Assembly: GCF_002006995.1 (NCBI RefSeq)
Contig: NZ_MRUL01000018.1
Coordinates: forward strand, 22,123-86,122
Reading direction: 5' to 3'
DNA length: 64,000 nucleotides
Source: Izhakiella australiensis
GTDB taxonomy: Bacteria > Pseudomonadota > Gammaproteobacteria > Enterobacterales > Enterobacteriaceae
Positions 27,285 to 36,562 of the stretch are shown in pieces. Both the position numbers and the translations under genes were made by a program. The first letter of the stretch is position 1; each line of letters starts with the position of its first letter. The notes under the pieces are model-generated. The model was given only the letters and a program-made list of their open reading frames with translations, was not told the origin of the DNA and searched no databases.

Positions 27285-28958
27285 ATGATGCATTTACCGG
27301 ATAGCCAGCTTTGCTGGATTTATCGCGGCCAGGGGATGGCAACCTTCGGCGCAGACTCGCAGCCGGAAGCGTGCCCGCTGCCGCAGCCCGGGCCAGGAGA
27401 GGTGCTGGCGCGCGTCGATGCGGTGTCGATCTGCGCCTCGGATGTGAAAATGATCGAAATGGCTAACGATTATCCGCTGTTCAAAGATCGTGATTTTAGC
27501 CGCCACCCGGCGGTACTGGGGCATGAGCTTGCGCTGACGGTTGTTGCCTGCGGCGCCGACAGGCTGCGCGACTGGCCGCCTGGTAAGCGCTTTGGCGTAC
27601 AGCCTGACGTCTGGCTCAACGGCGAGCGCTTTTGCATCGGCGTCAACGTTGCGGGCGGCATGGCGCAATACGTTCTGTTAGGAAAAGAGGTGTTTACCTC
27701 GGATAACGGCTGCTGCGCTTTTGCCGCCGACCCGGCGATTAGCGACGCGGCGCTGGCGCAAACCGAGCCGCTGGCCTGCGTTGAAGCAGCATTTGTGCAG
27801 CACTCCCGCTCTGACATGAAAGCACAGGGCGACCTGCTTATCTGGCTGGCAGAAGACAGCCAGCAGCCCTTTATACTGGATATGCCGCTTACCGCGAGCC
27901 GTATCACGCTAGTCGGCGACGCTGAAGCCTTTCGCCGCAGCGTCAGCGGCCTGCCCGATCGGCACTACGATTATCAGCCGCAGCTGCCGGCGCGGCAGTT
28001 TGATGACATTATCATTCTCGGCAACCCCGATGGCGCAACGCTTAGCCGGCTGACGGCAGGGATGGCGGTTAACGGCCTGCTGTGCTGGCTGCCGGACAGC
28101 GAACCGCAGGCAATGGTCGCGGCAGATATTGCCCAAATTCACTACCACAACCTCAGCCTGCTGGGCGCTCGCTCGCGTCGCCTGTCGGATGCCTTCTCCC
28201 GCCAGCGCTATCGTTACGACTATCAGCCAGGGGGAACGCTGATCCTCTCCGGCGGCGGCGGCACCATGGGACGCATTCATCTGCAGCGCGCGCTGAAAAG
28301 CGCCCGCGCACCGGCAAAGATCATCGTTACTGGCAACAGCCCTCACCGCCTTGAGCGTATGGCCAGCGATTTCGCCGGGCTGATAAACGCCGCCGGCATC
28401 GAGGTTTACTATCTGGCGCTGCAAACCACCCCTGACTTTGCCGCAGAGATGGCCCGGCTAGTCGGCTCGCAGGGAGCGACCGACATCGTGGTCTGCGCGC
28501 CGGGCATTGAGCCGCTCAGCGAAGTTGTTGATTTTCTCGCCGATGACGGCCTGCTGGTGCTGTTCTCCGGCACCCGCTACGGCCAGCATGGCCCGCTGCC
28601 GCTTGGTCAGGTCGCCTGGCAGCAGGTAACCATCAGCGCCAGCAGCGGCTCCTCGGTGCAGGACCAGCTGCGGGTACTGGAGAAAATAGCCAGCGGCGAA
28701 GCGCTTCCCGACTTTAACGTTGCGGCAATTGGCGGCTTGATGACCCTGAAAGAGGGGCTACAGGCGGTGAAGACCGGGCGTTTTACCGGCAAGGTGGTGA
28801 TTTATCCCCAGCTGACCTCGCTGCCTCTGCTGGCGCTGGACCAGCTCGATAGCTGGGATCGGCGTCTCGCCGCGACGGTCAATGAAAGCGGCTGGTCGCT
28901 ACTGGCCGAACGGCTGCTGCGCGAGAGCTATCCGCAGCCGGGTGATTCGCCCGGGTAA
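27285..28958 (+). CDS. SorE-like medium-chain dehydrogenase (sugar-phosphate reductase type)
   Basis: A 557-aa member of the medium-chain dehydrogenase superfamily. The N-terminal catalytic half has VDAVSICASDVKMIE and HPAVLGHELALTVV (zinc-site GHE); the cofactor half has GGTLILSGGGGTMGRIHLQ, the form seen in SorE, the L-sorbose-1-phosphate reductase. It is clearly longer than SorE (about 410 aa): an extra ~100 residues (about 175-290) precede the Rossmann motif. GGAGG lies 3 nt before the ATG at 27285 and 6 nt before a second ATG at 27288, which may be the true start. With the PTS next door, a ketose- or polyol-phosphate oxidoreductase role is likely. Confidence 0.8.
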   Translation: MMHLPDSQLCWIYRGQGMATFGADSQPEACPLPQPGPGEVLARVDAVSICASDVKMIEMANDYPLFKDRDFSRHPAVLGHELALTVVACGADRLRDWPPGKRFGVQPDVWLNGERFCIGVNVAGGMAQYVLLGKEVFTSDNGCCAFAADPAISDAALAQTEPLACVEAAFVQHSRSDMKAQGDLLIWLAEDSQQPFILDMPLTASRITLVGDAEAFRRSVSGLPDRHYDYQPQLPARQFDDIIILGNPDGATLSRLTAGMAVNGLLCWLPDSEPQAMVAADIAQIHYHNLSLLGARSRRLSDAFSRQRYRYDYQPGGTLILSGGGGTMGRIHLQRALKSARAPAKIIVTGNSPHRLERMASDFAGLINAAGIEVYYLALQTTPDFAAEMARLVGSQGATDIVVCAPGIEPLSEVVDFLADDGLLVLFSGTRYGQHGPLPLGQVAWQQVTISASSGSSVQDQLRVLEKIASGEALPDFNVAAIGGLMTLKEGLQAVKTGRFTGKVVIYPQLTSLPLLALDQLDSWDRRLAATVNESGWSLLAERLLRESYPQPGDSPG

Positions 28959-29043
28959 GTTAACCCTGACCTGATGGCTGCAAGGACGCAACTCGCGCCT
29001 GAAGCCCTGAATTCACCTTCTGTACCACCAGGAGAGCCTGCAA

Positions 29044-30942
29044 ATGACATTATCAGAACTACTGACCCCGGCGCAGATTGTTTTAGATTTCGCCGCCACG
29101 GACAAACAGCAGCTGTTTCGCCTGTGTGCCGAAAAAATGACGGCAGCGGGAAAAATTGCCGCTGATCGGCAGGCAGCGCTCATCGACCTGCTGAATGAAA
29201 GGGAAAGGCTTTCAACCACCGCCGTGGGTGAAGGCGTGGCGATTCCTCACGCGCAGGGCGATTTTATTCACGCCCCATGCCTGCTGTTTGTTCGCAGCCT
29301 GCAGCCAATGCAATGGGATGAGCAGGACGATGAGCCGGTCTCGCTGATATTCGTCATTGCGGTGCCTGAAAAGTCAGAGGACCAGCACCTGGAAATTATC
29401 ACCCGCCTGTGTCGCTGGCTGATGGATGATAACTTTCGTCAGGCGCTGCTGGATGCCCCTGATGCTGAACGAGTAATGCAGCTATTACAGCAGCAGGAGC
29501 CGCCGACGGACGCGCCGGCGGATAAACCCGCCGTAACAGGCAACGACCACGCACAACCAGCAGCATCTGCGCAATTTCTGGTGGCGGTAACCGCCTGCCC
29601 GACCGGCATTGCCCATACCTTTATGGCCGCAGAGAACCTGGAAAAAGCCGCCGTCAGCATGGGCTATAAGATTAAGGTGGAAACCAACGGCGCCGCGGGA
29701 ACCGGTAACGGCCTGACGGCGCAGGATATCGCACGGGCGAAGGCGGTGATTATCGCCGCCGATACCAAAGTGGAAATGGCGCGCTTCGCCGGTAAACCGC
29801 TGCATTACGGCAGCGTTTCCCAGGGAATACGCGATGCGCAACAAATGATTAATCAGGCGCTGGAAGCGGCAGAATATCGCCCACAAACCGGCTCGCAGCC
29901 CGCCAGCGGTAAAACCACCCCTGGCGTATACGGTTCGCTGATGAACGGCGTATCTAACATGCTGCCATTCGTTATCGCCGGCGGGATACTGATCGCCCTG
30001 TCATTTCTCTGGGGAATAAATTCCGCCGATCCGCAGGATGCCAGCTACAGCTATCTGGCGCAGGTCATCAAGCAGATCGGCGGCGCCGCCTTTACCCTGT
30101 TCATTCCGGTCATGAGTGGCTATATCGCCTACGCCATTGGCGACCGGCCCGGCTTTGCGCCCGGCATGGTCGGTGGCCTGCTGGCTAACACTGGCGGCAG
30201 CGGTTTTCTTGGCGCCATCGTCGCCGGGTTTATCGCCGGCTATCTGATCAAAGCACTGCGCCGCCTGCTTAGCCCGCTGCCCGCCTCATTTGAAGGCTTA
30301 AAGCCGGTGCTGCTTTATCCCCTGCTCAGCGTATTTATCGTTGGTTTTATTACCGTGGCATTAATCAATCCTTTTATGGGCGAGGTAAATAACGCCGTTA
30401 TTCATTTCCTGAATGATATTGGATCGACAAATAAAGTTTTACTGGGCTTTATTATTGGCGCCATGCTGGCAGCTGACTTAGGCGGGCCAATAAACAAAGC
30501 CGCTTATTTATTTAGCGTCGGCGTACTGGCAAGCGGTAATTATTATGTTATGGCCGCCGCCGTTGCCAGCGGCATGGTGCCTTCACTTGCCGTGGCATTG
30601 GCTGCTAATATCGCTAAAAATAAATTTACTGCCAGCCAGTGCGAAGCAGCCAAGGCTAATTATATTCTCGGGCTCTCCTTTATTGCTGAAGGCGCGATAC
30701 CTTTCGCCGCCAGCAACCCATTGGTGATATTACCTTCTCTGATGGTGGGGTCGGGCATCGCTGGCTCGCTGGCCATGCTGTTTAGCGTCACCTATCCTGC
30801 ACCGCACGGCGGGGTATTTGTTATTCCGTTGGTGGGGCACCCACTGCTGTTTTTACTGTCGACGCTGGTGGGGGTCATCATTTCCACCGCCTTGATTTTA
30901 CTGATGAAGAAAAATCTTTCCGCCGAAGAGCGACTGAGCTGA
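29044..30942 (+). CDS. PTS fructose-family EIIABC fusion
   Basis: A 632-aa membrane permease with three PTS domains in one chain. EIIA is at about 1-150 with the phospho-histidine His69 in VAIPHAQGD. EIIB is at about 177-280 with Cys185 in AVTACPTGIAHTF. EIIC is at about 295-630 with GVSNMLPFVIAGGILIAL, several membrane helices and the GAIPFAASNP motif typical of fructose-type EIIC. A good ribosome-binding site (AGGAGAG) precedes it. It is the last gene of the rightward operon, 85 nt after the SorE-like gene, and converges on an HPr gene. This gives the locus a second PTS permease from a different family. Confidence 0.93.
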   Translation: MTLSELLTPAQIVLDFAATDKQQLFRLCAEKMTAAGKIAADRQAALIDLLNERERLSTTAVGEGVAIPHAQGDFIHAPCLLFVRSLQPMQWDEQDDEPVSLIFVIAVPEKSEDQHLEIITRLCRWLMDDNFRQALLDAPDAERVMQLLQQQEPPTDAPADKPAVTGNDHAQPAASAQFLVAVTACPTGIAHTFMAAENLEKAAVSMGYKIKVETNGAAGTGNGLTAQDIARAKAVIIAADTKVEMARFAGKPLHYGSVSQGIRDAQQMINQALEAAEYRPQTGSQPASGKTTPGVYGSLMNGVSNMLPFVIAGGILIALSFLWGINSADPQDASYSYLAQVIKQIGGAAFTLFIPVMSGYIAYAIGDRPGFAPGMVGGLLANTGGSGFLGAIVAGFIAGYLIKALRRLLSPLPASFEGLKPVLLYPLLSVFIVGFITVALINPFMGEVNNAVIHFLNDIGSTNKVLLGFIIGAMLAADLGGPINKAAYLFSVGVLASGNYYVMAAAVASGMVPSLAVALAANIAKNKFTASQCEAAKANYILGLSFIAEGAIPFAASNPLVILPSLMVGSGIAGSLAMLFSVTYPAPHGGVFVIPLVGHPLLFLLSTLVGVIISTALILLMKKNLSAEERLS

Positions 30943-30982
30943 TCGCCGGCAGGCGGGCGCATAAATACCCGGCTCAGGGCAT

Positions 30983-31007
30983 AAACCAGCGCACAGGCTG
31001 GTTTATT
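30983..31007. terminator. hairpin between EIIABC and the HPr gene
   Basis: ATAAACCAGC-GCACAG-GCTGGTTTAT is a good stem in the gap between the two convergent genes, flanked by T-rich sequence on one side and A-rich on the other. It can end both transcripts. Confidence 0.65.
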
Positions 31008-31015
31008 GCTTTGCG

Positions 31016-31297
31016 CTATTCGCCAAGGCCGCTGGCGATTTCGCTGCGAAGCGCGGCGACCGCGGCGTCGGCATCCTCGCCGGTGACCGAAAAGCGCAGG
31101 CGATGGCCCTTTTTAACTCCCAGAGAAACCAGCTTCATCATGCTACGGCCGTTAACCGCCTGCCCGCTCCCGTCAAGATTGCTGACCATAATGTCGCTCT
31201 GGAAAGACTTTATTAGCTTCACCAATACCGCAGCCGGACGAGCATGTAATCCATGTTCATTTCTTATCGCTAACTCTATGGTTATTTCTTCAGACAT
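31016..31297 (-). CDS. HPr-family phosphocarrier protein
   Basis: A 93-aa HPr-like protein separate from the general ptsH gene. The phospho-histidine is His18 in [15 protein letters not shown], and the second family block reads [21 protein letters not shown]. It would relay phosphate from enzyme I to the EIIA domains of this locus. It is transcribed alone toward the EIIABC gene, with about 250 bp of AT-rich DNA upstream that should carry its promoter; I see no copy of the LacI-type palindrome there. Confidence 0.93.
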   Translation of the reverse strand: MSEEITIELAIRNEHGLHARPAAVLVKLIKSFQSDIMVSNLDGSGQAVNGRSMMKLVSLGVKKGHRLRFSVTGEDADAAVAALRSEIASGLGE

Positions 31298-31553
31298 TTC
31301 ATCTCTCTTTATTTTTCTGGCGGGGGATATTTAAATTTTAATCATAAAAATAAATTACGCATAAAATATACTCCCATAGAATAATACTCAGCGCCATTAA
31401 CAAAAATAAGAAACATGATAGCAGACATAAAAAATGTATCGCCATAAAAGCACGCTGGCGCTTACGATTTTCTATTAATATGGCGGCGAAAAAGATAATC
31501 AACACCCATAAAGATAACGGGCAGAAATACGCTTTCTGCCCGCAGAAACCCGC

Positions 31554-32189
31554 CTATTCGAAAAAGGTTTCCGGGTTATCTGACAATAAGACAAAGCGCT
31601 CGGACTTATGCTCCAGCGCGTGGATAACGCCGGTTTCGATATCGTATACCCAGCCGTGCAGCCGGATGGTGCGGTTACGCAGGGCTACCGATACCGACGG
31701 ATGGGTGCGAATGTTGTAAAGCTGGGCAATGACGTTCTCCTGCACCATGGCATTCACTTTATCTTCTTCGCTGGAATAGGACTTCTCATCCACTACCGAT
31801 TTCGCCGCGTCCGAGTAGCGCAGCCAGTGGGATACTGCCGGCATATTGTCGAGACACTGGCAGGTGGCAATGGCTTTCATCGCGCCGCAGTTTGAATGGC
31901 CGCAGATGATGATATCGCTGACGCCCAGCGCCAGCACCGCATATTCAATGGTGGCGGAAACCCCGCCGGGCTCCGGTCCGAACGGCGGAATGATGTTGCC
32001 CGCGTTGCGAATAACAAACAGCTGGCCCGGCTCCTGCTGGGTCACCAATTCCGGCACCAGACGGCTGTCAGAACAGGAAATAAACAGCGCCTTCGGACTT
32101 TGGCTGGAAGCAAGCCCCCTGAACAGCTCGCGTCTTTCAGGAAACACGTTTTCCTGAAAACTCAGGAATCCATTGATGATCTCTTTCAT
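31554..32189 (-). CDS. cynT: beta-class carbonic anhydrase, CynT-like
   Basis: Interconverts carbon dioxide and bicarbonate (211 aa). Zinc ligands are visible as Cys39 (ISCSDSR), His98 and Cys101 (CGHSNCGAM), with the Asp-Arg pair after Cys39. The start [12 protein letters not shown] and the block [15 protein letters not shown] [16 protein letters not shown] resemble E. coli CynT more than Can. CynT normally accompanies the cyanase CynS, but no cynS or cyn transporter lies nearby, so the gene may serve general bicarbonate supply. The frame opens at 32231; the ATG at 32189 is the family start. Confidence 0.9.
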   Translation of the reverse strand: MKEIINGFLSFQENVFPERRELFRGLASSQSPKALFISCSDSRLVPELVTQQEPGQLFVIRNAGNIIPPFGPEPGGVSATIEYAVLALGVSDIIICGHSNCGAMKAIATCQCLDNMPAVSHWLRYSDAAKSVVDEKSYSSEEDKVNAMVQENVIAQLYNIRTHPSVSVALRNRTIRLHGWVYDIETGVIHALEHKSERFVLLSDNPETFFE

Positions 32190-32383
32190 GTCCACCTCTA
32201 AATGGATCAAATTGCAGGCAAAGTTAGTCAAAAGTATAAGCAGCTATGCCGTGACTGTTAACATGATTATGCCGTATTTACCGGCATTTACCTCTTATCT
32301 TTGTTTCATCACTCACCTTGCAACGCCGGCAAAGGTGTCGCGTGACCGGACCGGCGGCACAGCGCAACCGCTACGGCAGCAAT

Positions 32384-33361
32384 TTAACGCACCTCAACCA
32401 CCACCGGCTGCGGTTTTATCCGCATCGCCGCGATGACGCCCGCCATCAGGCAAACAATGCCGCACAGCGTCAGCATCGGCGGCCAGCTTTGCCGCCAGAC
32501 AAAGGTCCACAGCAGGCCAAACAGGATTTCGAATACGATCAGCGGCCCGACAATCACCGTCGGCAGGCGCTGGCAGGCGGTGTTCCAGCACATGGCCCCC
32601 AGCCAGGAGCACAGCAGGCCGATTGCCAGCATCAGGCTGAGAAACGTTGCTGGCCGCGGGCCGAAAGGCAGCGAAAATGCCGGCTGCGTCAGCATCAGCT
32701 GGGCGCAGGCCAGCCCCCATGCCAGCAGCGCCAGCGGCAGCGTCATCAGCCCCTGCGCCGTCGCCCACGTTGCCGGCCGCGCCTGTGGATGCATACGCAG
32801 CCAGCGGGCGTTGCGCAGTGGATACCAGGTCCAGCAAACTACAGCCAGCAGCGCCAGCCCGATCCCCATCAGATAGCCTGGCAGGTCAACCGGTCCCTGG
32901 CGCGCATCAAGCTCGGCAAAATTAACGCACAGCAAGCCAGCCAGTATCAGCAGCAGCGCCGGCGTCAGGCTTCGCCAGGAAAGCCGCCCTTCCAGATGAC
33001 CGTAGAAAAAGTTGGCGCTGATCGAGATAACCACCGGCAGTGTACCGATCAGCATAGTGGAAACCGGCGCGCCAGTGCGCTGAATAGCACTGGCCAGAAA
33101 CGCATAATAGAGCAGATTTCCCACCAGGCTCAGCTTTAACGCTTCCATCCAGTCGCCGCTATTCAGCTGCCGCAGCCGGCGTTGATCGTGCCATGCCAGC
33201 GGTACGGCGATCAGTCCGAAAGCAACATAGCGCCCGGCTGACTGCATAATGCCCGGATAGTCGGGCACCACCAGCGGTCCGACAAAAATCAATCCCCATA
33301 AGCAGCCCGCCGCCATGGCAAACAACACTCCCGCTAACACTACCACCTCCCTGGCCGGCAT
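32384..33361 (-). CDS. DMT-superfamily (EamA-type) transporter
   Basis: An inner-membrane carrier with about ten hydrophobic helices in two EamA-type halves (325 aa). The first half opens LAGVLFAMAAGCLWGLIFVGPLV; the second includes PTVIVGPLIVFEILFGLLWTF and ends in a short polar tail. Family members export amino acids, nucleobases or other small metabolites; the substrate is not predictable. The start is uncertain: an AGGGAGG motif lies inside the first codons and could direct a GTG start at codon 8. No operon partner is apparent. Confidence 0.85.
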   Translation of the reverse strand: MPAREVVVLAGVLFAMAAGCLWGLIFVGPLVVPDYPGIMQSAGRYVAFGLIAVPLAWHDQRRLRQLNSGDWMEALKLSLVGNLLYYAFLASAIQRTGAPVSTMLIGTLPVVISISANFFYGHLEGRLSWRSLTPALLLILAGLLCVNFAELDARQGPVDLPGYLMGIGLALLAVVCWTWYPLRNARWLRMHPQARPATWATAQGLMTLPLALLAWGLACAQLMLTQPAFSLPFGPRPATFLSLMLAIGLLCSWLGAMCWNTACQRLPTVIVGPLIVFEILFGLLWTFVWRQSWPPMLTLCGIVCLMAGVIAAMRIKPQPVVVEVR

Positions 33362-33408
33362 AGCTCTACGCCAGCCGCAGTTAAATAAGCACGGATCATC
33401 GCAGCAGA

Positions 33409-34017
33409 CTAATCACACCACGGCTCGCTGCCCTCACGGGCAATGCGCAGGCTGGTTTCAATCTCTATCGGTACGATGCGCGTCAGCGACAGCGGCGGCA
33501 GTTCGTCAGGATCAAAGAAGCCGATATCCAGCGATTCATGGCTGATTGCCAGCTCGCCGCCCAGCTCCTCACACAAAAAAATCAGCTTATAGATGTGAAA
33601 CGGATGTGGCGGATGACCGTGCTGGTTGCGATCCCATACGCCGAGCAGACGCGTAGCCCGTACATGCAGGCCGGTTTCCTCCTGTACTTCACGCTCGGCA
33701 GCCTGCCTTGGCGCATCGCCGACATCCACCCAGCCGCCGGGTAAGCACCAGCCGCCATCCTCTGCTTCCCGGACCATTAGCACTTTGCCATCGCGCACGA
33801 TCAGCGCCCGACTGTCCACCTTCGGCGTGGCGTATCCTTGCTGCTGAGAAAAGCTTGTCAGTACCTGCCGGGGATCGGTAGAAAACTGTTGCGCCATCAG
33901 CTGTGCGGCCAGCGCGCGCAGCTGTTCATAGCGTTCAATATCAAATTTATCTTTGCTGAAGGTAAGGCCAGACTGGGCAAGCGCCTGAAGCTTTTGTGCC
34001 AACGCTATCGGGTTCAT
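33409..34017 (-). CDS. Nudix hydrolase with N-terminal helical domain
   Basis: A 202-aa Nudix protein. The Nudix box is visible at about residues 95-117 (GGWVDVGDAPRQAAEREVQEETGL, containing the REVQEE core), after an N-terminal ~60-residue helical domain of the kind found in ADP-ribose or nucleotide-sugar pyrophosphatase-like members. It should hydrolyse a nucleoside diphosphate linked to another moiety; the substrate is unknown. GGGAGG lies upstream of the ATG. It is a single gene next to the DMT transporter on the same strand. Confidence 0.88.
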   Translation of the reverse strand: MNPIALAQKLQALAQSGLTFSKDKFDIERYEQLRALAAQLMAQQFSTDPRQVLTSFSQQQGYATPKVDSRALIVRDGKVLMVREAEDGGWCLPGGWVDVGDAPRQAAEREVQEETGLHVRATRLLGVWDRNQHGHPPHPFHIYKLIFLCEELGGELAISHESLDIGFFDPDELPPLSLTRIVPIEIETSLRIAREGSEPWCD

Positions 34018-34191
34018 TGATTATCCTCCCTTGTGATACGCAAAGCACTGAGGATAACAGTTCAACGTTGCCATGAGGCGGCGGCGATGAAAAATAGCGC
34101 ACGGGTTGTTGCGCAGCCGGCGCGCTGAGCGGAACGCGAGCCAACCCGGCGCCGGCTTTTCGGCATAGTCTGATGCGTCGGCGCTGCCAAC

Positions 34192-35088
34192 TCAGGTGTG
34201 CGTTTGCAGCCACGAAGCATAAGCTTCATCCCAGATAGCGGCGGGAGTGCCGGCTTTGCCCAGGCCGAAACCATGACCACCGCGGGTAATTTTAATCAGT
34301 TGCACCGGGACTTTTTGCTTACGGCAGGCGTCCTGCATGATCAGCAGATTATGGGGACTGGAAATGTTGTCGTCATCCGCCTGGGCCAGGAAAGTCGGCG
34401 GAAAATGGCGGCTGACGTAATTCTGCACTGACCAGTTGGCTTCTTCGGTGGATGAGGCATTGTCACCCACCAGCATACGATGGGTATTGGTATGAGTATA
34501 AGGCTCTTCCAGCGTTACCACCGCGTAGATAAGCCCGATAGTATCAGCGCTCGGTACGATTTGATCGAGGCTATCGACCGGCGGATAGGAGGCATAATCC
34601 GGTCTGGCCGCCGCCATGCCCAGCAAGTGACCACCGGCGGAAAAGCCCAGCAGGTGAACTTTGCGCTCCATCGAACGGACCAGGCGAATCGCCCGCTGCG
34701 CGTCCTGTAGCGGCGCGTAGCTACCGGCCTGCCAGCCTTCATGCGGCAGCCGATAGCTAAGAACATAGGCGGTATAACCCAGCTTATTCAGCCAGCTGGC
34801 AACCGGCCAGGCTTCACCGCCCATGCCAATCCAGCGATAGCCGCCGCCGGCAGCAATCAGCACCGCTTCGCCGTTAGGATTTGCCGGCACCAGGCGCCGC
34901 AAACCGGGGATGGCGATATTCGACCATGATCCATTAAGCGAAATATTCACCTTGCCGGAGGGACCGCCGCCGCCGGGCGGCTCATCAGGCCATAATGGGA
35001 TCATATCTTCGGTTGCCATCAGCTTACCTGCGCTCATTGATAATATGAAAGCACCGGCCCCCTGTAATAACCGGCGTCGACTAAGCAT
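34192..35088 (-). CDS. Tat-exported alpha/beta-hydrolase (esterase/lipase type)
   Basis: A 298-aa serine hydrolase. The N-terminus SRRRLLQGAGAFILSMSAGKLMA is a twin-arginine (Tat) signal with an AxA-like cleavage region, so the enzyme is likely periplasmic. The oxyanion-hole region reads IAAGGGYRWIGMG (a variant of HGGG), the nucleophile elbow is LLGFSAGGHLLG and the catalytic histidine is probably in TRGGHGFGLG. The arrangement resembles acetyl-xylan esterase or BD-FAE-like carbohydrate esterases, but the substrate is not certain. Ribosome-binding site AGGAA; single gene. Confidence 0.87.
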   Translation of the reverse strand: MLSRRRLLQGAGAFILSMSAGKLMATEDMIPLWPDEPPGGGGPSGKVNISLNGSWSNIAIPGLRRLVPANPNGEAVLIAAGGGYRWIGMGGEAWPVASWLNKLGYTAYVLSYRLPHEGWQAGSYAPLQDAQRAIRLVRSMERKVHLLGFSAGGHLLGMAAARPDYASYPPVDSLDQIVPSADTIGLIYAVVTLEEPYTHTNTHRMLVGDNASSTEEANWSVQNYVSRHFPPTFLAQADDDNISSPHNLLIMQDACRKQKVPVQLIKITRGGHGFGLGKAGTPAAIWDEAYASWLQTHT

Positions 35089-35269
35089 CCAGAATTCCTG
35101 TTGTTATGTTTATCCCGTTTGCGGTCTTTGCCGCCTGGGTCTAATAGCGTGCTAAACGACGCCGATCTCAGTAGCAACCTGCCAGGTCAAAGCCTGGTTA
35201 TTAAGCCGTTAATCCGGGCGCGGGGAGCGCGCTCAGGCGATAAAAAAGCCAGCGTCAGTACCGTAGCGG

Positions 35270-36490
35270 CTATCGCTTTGGCTTACAAGCGGTGAACCAC
35301 TCTACGCCTTGTAAAATCCCCTTCCAGTAAAACCAGGGTAAAAAGCGTGCCTTAAGAAACCATCCGAACCAGTGCGGTTTTAGCGGGTTAACGGGGAAGG
35401 TCGGCAACAAACGCCCATTGTAACCAAATTCCGCCAGTACAACTTTACCACGCGCAACCGTCAGCGGGCAGGAGCTGTAACCATCATAATCGGCCGTGAG
35501 CGGCTGCTGGCGCAAAAAACTCACCACATTACGCGCCACGATAACCATCTGTTTGCGCGCTGCCGCCGCAGTTTTGGAGTTCGATGTCGATACCGCGTCG
35601 CCAAGGGCAAATACCGAGGCAAAACGCTTATGCTGCAAGGTTTTTTCATCCACCTCGCACCAGCCTGCTTCATTACCCAACCCGCTGTCGGCAATAAACA
35701 CCGGCGGCAGCTGCGGCGGAACGACGTGCAGCATGTCGAATGATTTCTGCACCCGCACCGTTTCGCCTCCGGCGCCCGGCTGCTCAAACCAGGCCTGACG
35801 ATTAGCGCCGTCGACCCTCACCAGTTTGCAGCTATAGTTAACCTGCGCATGGTAGTGCTGCAGCCAGCGTTCAAGTTCCGGAATAAAATCGCTGACGCTG
35901 AACAGCTGCTGGCCAGCGATGCAAAACTCGGTTTTAATCTGCCCGAGTCGGCGCTGCTTTTGCCAGTAGTCGCAGGAAAGATAGAGGGCTTTTTGCGGTG
36001 CGCCGGCACATTTAATCGGCACCGGCGGCTGAGTGAAAAGCGCGGTGCCCTGCTCTAATTGCTGTACCAGCTGCCAGGTATAAGGCGCCAAATCGTAACG
36101 GTAATTAGAGGTTACGCCGTTTTTACCCAACGTTTCCTCCAGGCCTTCAATTTTATCCCAGTGTAGCGTCAGGCCGCAGCAAACCAGCAGGACGTCGTAT
36201 GACAACGTTTGCCCGCCGGCAGTGTGCACCACCTGGCTTTCTGCTTCGACCCGGCTGACGGCATCCTGATGCCAGCGGACGCCTTCGGGAATCAGATCGC
36301 GCAGCGGACGCCGCGTTTTTTGCTGGCTGTATTCCCCGCCGCCAACCAGCGTCCAGCCCGGCTGATAATAGTGATATTCCTGCGGTTCAATTAGCGTTAT
36401 CGCCAGCTGTTTATTTCGTTTCATTAAGCTGGCAATCACGCCCAACCCTGCCGTCCCGCCGCCGATTACCACAATATGCTGCTGCGCCAT
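35270..36490 (-). CDS. sulfide:quinone oxidoreductase-like flavoprotein
   Basis: A 406-aa FAD protein of the disulfide oxidoreductase superfamily. The FAD motif is IVVIGGGTAGLGV. The two active-site cysteines of SQR appear as Cys161 (PIKCAGAPQKALYL) and Cys341 (YDGYSSCPL), about 180 residues apart as in the mitochondrial-type (type II) enzyme. The second FAD block is VFALGDAVST. The C-terminus WFYWKGILQGVEWF is amphipathic and probably binds the membrane surface. It would oxidise sulfide and pass electrons to quinone. No rhodanese or persulfide dioxygenase gene is adjacent. The start at 36490 follows from the family N-terminus; the longest frame begins at 36556. Confidence 0.87.
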   Translation of the reverse strand: MAQQHIVVIGGGTAGLGVIASLMKRNKQLAITLIEPQEYHYYQPGWTLVGGGEYSQQKTRRPLRDLIPEGVRWHQDAVSRVEAESQVVHTAGGQTLSYDVLLVCCGLTLHWDKIEGLEETLGKNGVTSNYRYDLAPYTWQLVQQLEQGTALFTQPPVPIKCAGAPQKALYLSCDYWQKQRRLGQIKTEFCIAGQQLFSVSDFIPELERWLQHYHAQVNYSCKLVRVDGANRQAWFEQPGAGGETVRVQKSFDMLHVVPPQLPPVFIADSGLGNEAGWCEVDEKTLQHKRFASVFALGDAVSTSNSKTAAAARKQMVIVARNVVSFLRQQPLTADYDGYSSCPLTVARGKVVLAEFGYNGRLLPTFPVNPLKPHWFGWFLKARFLPWFYWKGILQGVEWFTACKPKR

Positions 36491-36562
36491 CACGCTATCC
36501 TTTATTACGCTGTATTTTTGCCGGTAGCCAACGCGCCAAAACGCCGCTGCTTTCAATAGCCT

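Noticed and set aside
32318..33139. 273-aa open frame on the plus strand rich in Gln, Arg and Pro
   Set aside because: It is antisense to the DMT transporter; the composition is the typical complement of a hydrophobic membrane protein gene.
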